A stretch of 19,162 nt of DNA, taken from NCBI GenBank assembly GCA_900553355.1, contig USDK01000049.1, positions 1 to 19,162 on the forward strand, in the 5' to 3' direction. The DNA is from an uncultured Lachnospiraceae bacterium (GTDB lineage: Bacteria > Bacillota > Clostridia > Lachnospirales > Lachnospiraceae). The translations under genes and the position numbers were made by a program. Below the pieces are notes generated by a model that was given only the letters and a program-made list of their open reading frames with translations, had not been told where the DNA came from and searched no databases. Shown piece after piece: positions 5,340 through 12,708 of this stretch. Numbering within the stretch: the stretch's first letter is position 1; each line of letters begins with the position of its first letter.

Positions 5340-7805
5340 TTATACCTCAACCGTCACCTTGTCAAGATGCCAGATATCATCCACATATTCCTGGATCGTA
5401 CGGTCAGATGAGAACTTGCCGCAGCAGGCGGTATTCAGAAGTGCTATCTTAGCCCAGCGGTCGCGGTCGCGATAAGCAGCCTCGACTCTTTCCTGCGCCT
5501 CTGCATAAGAACGGAAATCCTTCAGAATGAAATACATGTCTGCGCGGCTTCCTCCTACCGGTTTCAGCAGAGAATTATAAAGGTCACGGTACATCTCGCT
5601 GTCACCGCCTGAGTAGGTGCCGTCAACCAGCTGATCAACCACCCGGCGTACCTCCGGATCATGGTTGTAGATCTCATATGGATCATAGCCTCCGTTCTGC
5701 TCGAAATTGATGACCTCATCCGAGCTCAGGCCAAAGATAAATGCATTTTCAATGCCCACTTCTTCTACAATTTCTACATTCGCGCCGTCCATGGTTCCCA
5801 GTGTAGGCGCACCGTTCAGCATGAATTTCATGTTGCCCGTTCCAGACGCTTCCTTGGATGCCGTGGAGATCTGCTCGCTGACATCTGCCGCCGCAAAGAT
5901 CAGTTCTGCATTCGAAACACGGTAATCTTCGATAAATACTACCTTCAGTTTACCATTAATACTGCGGTCATTGTTGATCACATCCGCCACAGAATTGATC
6001 AGCTTTATGATCTGTTTTGCCCGGATATATCCGGCAGATGCCTTTGCACCGAAGATAAATGTCCTGGGGTAGAAACTCTTCTCCGGATGCTCCTTGATCT
6101 GATTATAAAGATACATCACATGCAGGATGTTCAGAAGCTGGCGCTTATATTCATGGAGACGCTTTACCTGTACGTCAAAGATCGATCTTGGATCTACCTC
6201 AATGCCGTTATGTTCCAGGATATACTTTGCCAGACGCTCTTTGTTCCGGTACTTGATATCCATGAACTCTTTTAAGGCTTCCTTGTCATCCGCCCACTTC
6301 TTGAGACCGGACATCAGGGACAGATCTGTCGCCCAGTCTTTGGTACCGATCTTGTCGGTCACCCAGTCGGCCAGCAGCGGATTACCATGCATGAGGAAAC
6401 GTCTCTGGGTAATCCCGTTGGTCTTGTTGTTAAACTTCTGCGGCATCATCTCATAGAAGTCCTTCAGCTCCTGATGCTTCAGGATCTCTGTGTGAAGCCT
6501 TGCCACACCGTTGACAGAATATCCTGCAACGATAGCCAGATGTGCCATCTTCACCTGTCCGTCCCGGATGATCGCCATCTTACGGATTTTCTCTTCATTT
6601 CCAGGATACTGCTCCTGAATCTTTAAGATAAACCGGCGGTCGATCTCCTGAATAATCTGGTATACACGCGGAAGCAAACGTGAGAACAGGTCTACCGGCC
6701 ACTTCTCCAGCGCCTCGGCCATAATGGTATGGTTGGTGTAGGCACAGGTCTTTGTGGTGATCTCCCAGGCCTCATTCCATCCCAGATCCTCCTCATCCAG
6801 AAGGATTCTCATCAGTTCTGCCACGGCTACTGTCGGATGGGTATCATTCATCTGGATGGTCATCTTCTCCGGCAGTTTCATCAGATCATCATGTTTTCTC
6901 TTATACTTGGCAACTGCTGCCTGAAGGCTTGCTGATACGAAGAAGTACTGCTGTTTCAGGCGCAGTTCCTTACCGGCATAGTGATTGTCATTTGGGTAGA
7001 GAACTTCAACAATGGTCTTGGCAAGGTTCTGCTGCTCCACTGCTTTATGATAGTCTCCTCTGTCAAATGCATTGAGCTGGAAATCTACGATTGGCTCTGC
7101 ATCCCAGATACGCAGGGTATTGACCACATGGTTGTCATAACCTACGATCGGATAATCATAGGGGATCGCCAGGACAGACTCATAATTTTCCTGCACGAAA
7201 TGGGTCTTTCCTGTCTTGTCATCATATTCTACACGAATATTTCCGCCGAAACGCACTTCCTTTGCATACTCCGGACGGCGCAGTTCAAATGGATTGCCGT
7301 CCTTAAGCCAGTTGTCCGGCTCCTCTACCTGGTATCCGTTCTCGATCTTCTGCTTGAACATACCGTAGCGGTAGCGGATTCCGCATCCGTATGCCGCATA
7401 TCCAAGAGTCGCCAGGGAATCCAGGAAGCAGGCGGCCAGACGTCCAAGTCCTCCGTTTCCAAGAGCCGGGTCCGGCTCCTGGTCTTCCAGCAGGTTTAGA
7501 TCAATACCAAGCTCGTCGAGTGCTTCTTTTACCTCCTTATAGGCAGTCATGTTGATCAGGTTGTTTCCGAGAGCTCTTCCCATCAGGAACTCCATGGACA
7601 TATAGTATACAACCTTCGGGTCTTCCTTCTCATAGGTCTCCTGGGTAGCGATCCAGTCATCGATGATCGCCTCTTTCACCACATAGGATACCGCCTGATA
7701 TAACTGCTGAGGAGTCGCTTCTTCAATGGTTTTACGGAACAGGGTTTTCACATTTTCCGTCACTTCACGTTTAAACACCTGCTTATCAAATCTCGGATTA
7801 TACAT
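5340..7805 (-). CDS. glgP: Glycogen/starch/maltodextrin phosphorylase
   Basis: GT35 family alpha-glucan phosphorylase, 821 residues from the ATG at 7805. It releases glucose-1-phosphate from the non-reducing end of alpha-1,4-glucans in the cytoplasm, using pyridoxal phosphate. Signatures: YYMSMEFLMGRALGNNLINM near the N-terminus, EPDPALGNGGLGRLAACFLDSLA, NDTHPTVAVAELMR, NGITQRRFL, the DVQVKRLHEYKRQLLN stretch, and the PLP site EASGTGNMKFMLNGAPTLGTMDGANVE with Lys660. Length matches bacterial GlgP (about 800-815). The reading frame could begin at a TTG at 7841 inside ileS, but MYNPRFDKQ at 7805 has an AAAGGAAA Shine-Dalgarno and removes the overlap. It starts 16 bp after ileS and probably shares its transcript, then ends in a strong terminator. 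The amylosucrase-like gene nearby could supply the glucan substrate. Confidence 0.97.
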   Translation of the reverse strand: MYNPRFDKQVFKREVTENVKTLFRKTIEEATPQQLYQAVSYVVKEAIIDDWIATQETYEKEDPKVVYYMSMEFLMGRALGNNLINMTAYKEVKEALDELGIDLNLLEDQEPDPALGNGGLGRLAACFLDSLATLGYAAYGCGIRYRYGMFKQKIENGYQVEEPDNWLKDGNPFELRRPEYAKEVRFGGNIRVEYDDKTGKTHFVQENYESVLAIPYDYPIVGYDNHVVNTLRIWDAEPIVDFQLNAFDRGDYHKAVEQQNLAKTIVEVLYPNDNHYAGKELRLKQQYFFVSASLQAAVAKYKRKHDDLMKLPEKMTIQMNDTHPTVAVAELMRILLDEEDLGWNEAWEITTKTCAYTNHTIMAEALEKWPVDLFSRLLPRVYQIIQEIDRRFILKIQEQYPGNEEKIRKMAIIRDGQVKMAHLAIVAGYSVNGVARLHTEILKHQELKDFYEMMPQKFNNKTNGITQRRFLMHGNPLLADWVTDKIGTKDWATDLSLMSGLKKWADDKEALKEFMDIKYRNKERLAKYILEHNGIEVDPRSIFDVQVKRLHEYKRQLLNILHVMYLYNQIKEHPEKSFYPRTFIFGAKASAGYIRAKQIIKLINSVADVINNDRSINGKLKVVFIEDYRVSNAELIFAAADVSEQISTASKEASGTGNMKFMLNGAPTLGTMDGANVEIVEEVGIENAFIFGLSSDEVINFEQNGGYDPYEIYNHDPEVRRVVDQLVDGTYSGGDSEMYRDLYNSLLKPVGGSRADMYFILKDFRSYAEAQERVEAAYRDRDRWAKIALLNTACCGKFSSDRTIQEYVDDIWHLDKVTVEV

Positions 7806-7821
7806 TCTTTGCTTTCCTTTC

Positions 7822-10800
7822 TTATCTTTTCTCCACACCAAGGGTCACTTTTTCTCCATTGATCTTCCACTCTTTTACATATCCTGCAGGCACAGTCTTC
7901 TCCACCTGCAGCGCAAGGGTCTCGCTGCCAATGGTTTCTACATTTCTTGCGAAAATATCCTCGGCTTTCTCTGTTCCTTCGTAAGTGATCCGGATCTTAT
8001 CCGTCACCTCAAAGTCCGCTTCCTTACGCATGGTCTGGACTTTGCTGATGATCTCCCGAACAAATCCTTCTTCTAACAGCTCCTCTGACAGGTTCGTATC
8101 CAGAACAACGGTGATACCGCCATCATTTTCTGATACATATCCTTCCATCTGGCTGCTCTCGATCAGCAGATCCTCTCTAAACAGTGTGATCTCCTGTCCA
8201 CTTACGTCAAGCTTCAGGGAACCTTCTGCATTCAGCTCATCCATCGCCGCATTTCCGTCAAGAGACGAAAGAGCCGCTTTGATCCCCCCTAACAGTTTAC
8301 CATATTTTGGCCCTACTGTCTTTAACTGTGGTTTAAAAGTATATGAAGTAAAGTCGCGTACTTCCTGTGTAAATGTTACAGATTTTACATTCAGCTCGTC
8401 TTTGATGATTTCCTGATAAAATTCCGGAACCTCAAAATCCGCCTTGACATACATCTGTCCCACCGGCTGACGGTTCTTGATATTAGCCGTATTTCTGCAG
8501 GCACGTCCCATAACCACCAGCTTCAGCACGTTATTCATGTTTGCTTCCAGCTCTTTGTCGATATACTCCTTATGAACTTCCGGGAAGTCGCACAAATGGA
8601 TACTTTCCGGCGCATCCTTGTCGATGGATCTTACCAGATTCTGATAGATTTCCTCCGTCATAAACGGAATCATCGGCGCTGCCGCCTTGCAGATCTCCAC
8701 CAGAGCCGTATACAGGGTCATGTAGGCATTGATCTTATCCTGCTCCATGCCTTTTGTCCAGAAACGCTCCCGGCTTCTTCTTACATACCAGTTGCTCATA
8801 TCGTCTACAAACTCCTGAAGCGCTCTTGCCGTCTCCGGGATCCGGTAATTAGACAGATTGTCGTCTACCTCTGCGATCACCGTATTCAGCTTAGACAACA
8901 GCCATTTATCCATGACAGACAGCTTCTCATAATCCAGCGTATATTTTGTGGCATCAAATTCGTCAATGTTTGCATACAGGACAAAGAATGCATAGGTATT
9001 CCATAAAGTTCCCATGAACTTGCGCTGTCCTTCTACCACAGCCTTTCCATGGAAACGGTTAGGCAGCCACGGCGCGCTGTTGACATAGAAGTACCAGCGG
9101 ATGGCGTCTGCCCCGTATTTTTCCAGTGCATCAAACGGATCCACTGCATTTCCTTTGGATTTGCTCATCTTCTGTCCATTTTCATCCTGCACATGTCCCA
9201 GAACGATGACATTCTTATACGGCGCCTTATTGAAGATCAGAGTAGAGATCGCCAGCAGGGAATAGAACCATCCACGGGTCTGGTCTACCGCCTCGGAGAT
9301 AAAGTCCGCCGGGAACTGCTGCTTAAATACTTCCTGATTTTCAAATGGATAGTGATGCTGTGCAAATGGCATGGCCCCGGAATCGAACCAGCAGTCGATG
9401 ACTTCCGGTACCCGGTGCATCTGTTTTCCACACTTCGGACACTTGATGGTCACGGCGTCAATGTACGGGCGGTGAAGCTCGATATCATCCGGGCAGTTGT
9501 CGGACATTTCCTTTAATTCAGCGATGCTGCCGATGGAATGCTGATGTCCGCATTCACATTCCCAGATATTTAACGGGGTTCCCCAGTAACGGTTCCTGCT
9601 GATGCCCCAGTCCTGGACATTTTCCAGCCAGTCGCCGAAACGTCCTTTTCCGATGCTCTCAGGGATCCAGTTGATGGTATTGTTATTGGCGATCAGATCA
9701 TCTTTTACCGCTGTCATCTTGATAAACCAGGACTCACGGGCATAGTAGATCAGCGGTGTATCACAGCGCCAGCAGTGAGGATAGCTGTGTTCAAACTTCG
9801 GTGCATCGAAGAGAAGTCCTCTCGCATCCAGATCCTTTAATACTTCCGGGTCTGCCTTCTTTACAAACAGGCCGGCAAACGGAGTGGTTTCTCCCATATT
9901 TCCTTTTTCATCTACCAGCTGGACAAACGGCATATCGTATTTACGTCCCACTTTGGCATCGTCTTCACCAAAGGCCGGTGCAATGTGTACCACGCCGGTA
10001 CCGTCAGTCAGTGTGACATAGGTATCACAGGTCACGAAAAATGCCTTTTTATTCTGTTTGTCTGCACAGTCCTTTGCGCACTGGTACAGAGGTTCGTATT
10101 CCTTATATTCCAGGTCGCTTCCTTTATAAGTCTCCAGCACTTCATAGGCCGGCTTTCCTTCCTCGCCCAGCTTTCCAAGTACGGTATCGAGAAGCGCAGA
10201 TGCCATGTAGTAGACATATCCGTCTGCTGCCTTAACTTTCGCATACTCCTCCTCTGGATTTACACAAAGTCCGATGTTAGAAGGCAGAGTCCATGGTGTG
10301 GTGGTCCATGCCAGGAAATATGCATCCTCGCCGACTACTTTAAACCGGACGATGGCGGAGCGTTCCTTTACATCCTTATATCCCTGTGCGACCTCCTGTG
10401 CGGAAAGCGGCGTTCCACAGCGCGGGCAGTATGGTACGATCTTAAATCCCTTGTAAAGCAGTCCCTTTTCCCAGATCTGCTTTAATGCCCACCACTCAGA
10501 TTCGATATAGTCGTTATGATAGGTAACGTATGGATGCTCCATATCTGCCCAGAAACCGACCGTGGAAGAAAAGTCTTCCCACATGCCTTTGTATTTCCAT
10601 ACACTTTCCTTACACTTATCGATGAAAGGCTCCAGTCCGTATTCTTCGATCTGGTCTTTTCCATCCAGCCCCAGGGAGCGTTCTACTTCCAACTCTACCG
10701 GCAGGCCATGGGTATCCCATCCGGCTTTTCTTGGAACCTCATAGCCTTTCATCGTACGGTATCTGGGGATCATGTCCTTGATGACACGGGTCAGGACATG

Positions 10801-10971
10801 ACCGATATGAGGCTTTCCATTTGCGGTCGGAGGGCCGTCATAGAACATGTATATCTCATTGCCTTCCCGTTCTTCCATACTTTTTTCAAAAATATGATTG
10901 TCTTCCCAGAATTTTTCAACTTCTTTTTCTCTGTCCACAAAGTTCAGATCTGTGGATACTTTCTGATACAT
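7822..10971 (-). CDS. ileS: Isoleucyl-tRNA synthetase (long, type 2-like)
   Basis: Class I aminoacyl-tRNA synthetase, 1049 residues, charging tRNA-Ile. HIGH is at residues 55-58 (GPPTANGKPHIGH) and KMSKS at about residue 600 (GQKMSKSKGNAVDP). The CP1 editing region lies between, with the tryptophan-rich TTTPWTLPSN, and CxxC pairs occur in the connective domain (CPRCG; CPKCG before IDCWFDSGAMPF). Overall length, the KMSKSKGN form and the lack of a C-terminal zinc-ribbon CxxC pair fit the eukaryote-like type 2 IleRS, a class known for weak mupirocin binding; that assignment is inference. The start is the ATG at 10971, with AAGGAGG at 10978-10984. The frame stays open to 11061, but that extension reads through the T-box terminator and is not coding. 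Regulated by the T-box leader upstream; glgP follows 16 bp downstream. Confidence 0.97.
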   Translation of the reverse strand: MYQKVSTDLNFVDREKEVEKFWEDNHIFEKSMEEREGNEIYMFYDGPPTANGKPHIGHVLTRVIKDMIPRYRTMKGYEVPRKAGWDTHGLPVELEVERSLGLDGKDQIEEYGLEPFIDKCKESVWKYKGMWEDFSSTVGFWADMEHPYVTYHNDYIESEWWALKQIWEKGLLYKGFKIVPYCPRCGTPLSAQEVAQGYKDVKERSAIVRFKVVGEDAYFLAWTTTPWTLPSNIGLCVNPEEEYAKVKAADGYVYYMASALLDTVLGKLGEEGKPAYEVLETYKGSDLEYKEYEPLYQCAKDCADKQNKKAFFVTCDTYVTLTDGTGVVHIAPAFGEDDAKVGRKYDMPFVQLVDEKGNMGETTPFAGLFVKKADPEVLKDLDARGLLFDAPKFEHSYPHCWRCDTPLIYYARESWFIKMTAVKDDLIANNNTINWIPESIGKGRFGDWLENVQDWGISRNRYWGTPLNIWECECGHQHSIGSIAELKEMSDNCPDDIELHRPYIDAVTIKCPKCGKQMHRVPEVIDCWFDSGAMPFAQHHYPFENQEVFKQQFPADFISEAVDQTRGWFYSLLAISTLIFNKAPYKNVIVLGHVQDENGQKMSKSKGNAVDPFDALEKYGADAIRWYFYVNSAPWLPNRFHGKAVVEGQRKFMGTLWNTYAFFVLYANIDEFDATKYTLDYEKLSVMDKWLLSKLNTVIAEVDDNLSNYRIPETARALQEFVDDMSNWYVRRSRERFWTKGMEQDKINAYMTLYTALVEICKAAAPMIPFMTEEIYQNLVRSIDKDAPESIHLCDFPEVHKEYIDKELEANMNNVLKLVVMGRACRNTANIKNRQPVGQMYVKADFEVPEFYQEIIKDELNVKSVTFTQEVRDFTSYTFKPQLKTVGPKYGKLLGGIKAALSSLDGNAAMDELNAEGSLKLDVSGQEITLFREDLLIESSQMEGYVSENDGGITVVLDTNLSEELLEEGFVREIISKVQTMRKEADFEVTDKIRITYEGTEKAEDIFARNVETIGSETLALQVEKTVPAGYVKEWKINGEKVTLGVEKR

Positions 10972-10984
10972 AAGCAACCTCCTT

Positions 10985-11023
10985 AAAAAATAAAACGCCT
11001 CCGCCCTGTATAGGACGGAAGCG
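10985..11023 (-). terminator. T-box terminator hairpin of ileS
   Basis: CGCTTCCGTCC (11023-11013) pairs with GGGCGGAGGCG (11006-10996) around loop TATACA, 11 pairs including G-T, followed by TTTTATTTTTT (10995-10985). The ileS Shine-Dalgarno AAGGAGG begins at the very next base. Confidence 0.88.
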
Positions 11024-11239
11024 AAGCTAACGTTTTTTACACCACCTAAACATACTGTCATATGCCTTCCCTGTAACGGAGGAATCCCGTCAGCGCTTAC
11101 TCGGGGGCCTTCGCCCTTTCAGCGTCTGCAACTCGGAAGTGATCTTCAGATATATGTTACTGGTACCGGCATCCCACCGCCGCCGGCTCTCTTGGACGTT
11201 CGTATATATCCTACTGTCTTCGTCAAAGTTTTTATACAC
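10985..11239 (-). promoter_or_regulatory. T-box leader (tRNA-Ile responsive) of ileS
   Basis: A roughly 255-nt leader with T-box landmarks on the minus strand. Stem I has an apical part AGAGAGCCGG...GATGCCGG (about 11192-11166). The specifier region GAAGATCACTTCCGAG gives ATC, an Ile codon, at 11141-11143 (a second ATC lies at 11149-11151). TCCGAGTTGCAG follows, common in clostridial T-boxes, then a small stem III (about 11094-11074). The T-box TGGT is in AGGTGGTG (11041-11048), able to pair with the ACCA end of tRNA-Ile, and the leader ends in a terminator. Uncharged tRNA-Ile should favour readthrough. The sequence after TGGT (GTAAAAAACG) departs from the usual ACCGCG. Confidence 0.85.
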
Positions 11240-11245
11240 CTTCTT

Positions 11246-11275
11246 ATTATAGACAAGGATCGGCGGCAGCGTCAA
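11246..11275 (-). promoter_or_regulatory. Promoter of the ileS T-box transcript
   Basis: On the minus strand, TTGACG (11275-11270) and TATAAT (11251-11246) are separated by 18 nt. The expected start near 11239 falls just ahead of T-box stem I. The promoter lies only 9 bp after the carboxypeptidase stop codon. Confidence 0.75.
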
Positions 11276-11283
11276 GTGCTTTT

Positions 11284-12669
11284 TTACCGTCTTCTCCTGC
11301 GTCTCTTCTTTCTTTTCCGGGTAATCCGGATAAAAAGCCCGATCAGGATCACAAGCAGAACCACTGCTGCGCCCAGGATCACTCTGGAGAGCAGCTCCGG
11401 ATCATCTTTTGTCTCCTCTGCCTTTTCTGTGCTTACATCCTGCGGCTGTGCCGAATGTTCTTCTATATAAGAGGCACTCAGTTCTGCCCTGGCTGTTCCC
11501 ACCAGCTGGTCTCCAAAATAGTAGTTCAGCGTGGCCTCGCTGCTGGTTCCGCCATCCGGGATCATTTCCATTTCCAGATCCTCAAATGCGGCTCCTGTGG
11601 GCAGCAGCACATATCCGCCTTCACTGTCCAGGATCTTTTCGATCTCTTCAGAGGTCTCATGTTCCGCTACCGGTATCTTCTGAAAATTGTTAAATCCGTA
11701 CTCCAGAAGGTTACGCGTATCCGGATAAACATTGACTCCATGGGTCTTAAGTACCACGCAGACCAGCTGAGTCGTCCCGTTATCTGCCATGGTGATCAGT
11801 GTAGACAGCGCATCTGATGTATAACCAGTCTTTCCGCCGATGGCAAAGGGATAGTATTCGGCTTCATTTTGCAGAAGCATCTGATGATGCTGCCCAAATA
11901 CATGCTCTTCCGTAGTCGGTGAAGCCGGGATCGTATACTGGGGCGTCTGCGCGATCCGGAAAAAGTCAGGATACTTGAAAAGTTCCCGTCCGATCAGCGC
12001 CATGTCCCTTGCACAGGTGTAATGCTCCGGATCATGGAGTCCATTGGTATTTACAAAATGAGAGTTTTTTCCTCCCAGTTCCTGGCACACGGCATTCATC
12101 TGCTCCACAAACCATGCATAGTCATGTCCGGCATTGATCCCTACATTTTCTCCCACTGCATATGCCACTTCATTGGCAGAGGCCAGAAGTGTGGCATACA
12201 GCGCCTGCTCTAAAGAGATCTGATTCCCTTCTTTCATTCCGATAGAAGACTCATCCGATTTCAGAAATGCAATGCTGTCGTGGGAAAATGTAACTGTATC
12301 TGTCAGGTTCCCATTCTGCAGAGCCACCAGCGCCGTCAGCACTTTGGTGATACTGGCAGGATAGTGGTGGTCATCTATATTCTTTGCATACAGGATGGCT
12401 CCTGTCCCCACATCCATGACAATGGCCGCTTCCCCATAGGTTCCCGGTCCCTGAGGCCAGTCCGTCCAACCGTTGCTCTGAACCTCCATCTGATAGACCT
12501 GATCTAGCTCCTCCTTGAGAGCCGCCTGTTCCGGCGTCAGCTCCTCTTCTTCCTCTTCTGACGAAGTATTCTGGTCTGTCTCTGTGGCACAGGCAGGGAC
12601 GGCCATGCCAAATGCCAGTACGGCCGCCAGCGCCAAGGTCAAAAATCCCCCTCTGATATTCGCTCTCAT
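11284..12669 (-). CDS. D-alanyl-D-alanine carboxypeptidase (penicillin-binding protein, S11)
   Basis: A 461-residue low-molecular-weight PBP that trims the terminal D-Ala of peptidoglycan stem peptides outside the membrane. It has a signal peptide (about 1-28, ending PACATE), an acidic spacer, then the S11 catalytic domain with all three motifs: SITK (Ser106 nucleophile, Lys109), SAN (164-166) and KTG (280-282). After the C-terminal beta domain comes a single transmembrane helix (about 428-450) and a very basic tail (RKRKKRRRRRR), an integral anchor instead of the amphipathic helix of classical DacA. The ATG has an AGGAG site upstream. It lies 35 bp after the amylosucrase-like gene and probably shares its transcript. 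A DacF- or DacB-like sporulation role cannot be told from sequence. Confidence 0.94.
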   Translation of the reverse strand: MRANIRGGFLTLALAAVLAFGMAVPACATETDQNTSSEEEEEELTPEQAALKEELDQVYQMEVQSNGWTDWPQGPGTYGEAAIVMDVGTGAILYAKNIDDHHYPASITKVLTALVALQNGNLTDTVTFSHDSIAFLKSDESSIGMKEGNQISLEQALYATLLASANEVAYAVGENVGINAGHDYAWFVEQMNAVCQELGGKNSHFVNTNGLHDPEHYTCARDMALIGRELFKYPDFFRIAQTPQYTIPASPTTEEHVFGQHHQMLLQNEAEYYPFAIGGKTGYTSDALSTLITMADNGTTQLVCVVLKTHGVNVYPDTRNLLEYGFNNFQKIPVAEHETSEEIEKILDSEGGYVLLPTGAAFEDLEMEMIPDGGTSSEATLNYYFGDQLVGTARAELSASYIEEHSAQPQDVSTEKAEETKDDPELLSRVILGAAVVLLVILIGLFIRITRKRKKRRRRRR

Positions 12670-12684
12670 CCTTTTTCTCCTGTC

Positions 12685-12708
12685 TTAGGAAACAAATTTC
12701 TTTCCTAA
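12685..12708 (-). other. Small hairpin between the amylosucrase-like gene and the carboxypeptidase gene
   Basis: TTAGGAAA (12708-12701) and TTTCCTAA (12692-12685) are perfect 8-nt complements with an 8-nt loop, overlapping the TAG of the upstream gene. No T-run follows, so this is at best a weak attenuator or an RNA-processing or stability hairpin within the two-gene transcript. Confidence 0.4.

Noticed and set aside
4417..5475. Long open frame (352 codons) on + opposite spoIID
   Set aside because: Antisense to spoIID with its conserved motifs, runs across the terminator, and its translation is low-complexity and unlike any family.
7806..7841. TTG start for GlgP inside the ileS gene
   Set aside because: The ATG at 7805 has its own Shine-Dalgarno and matches the family N-terminus; the extension would overlap ileS by 20 bp without support.
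10972..11061. N-terminal extension of IleS by 30 residues
   Set aside because: The frame is open but passes through the T-box terminator, and AAGGAGG fixes the start at 10971.
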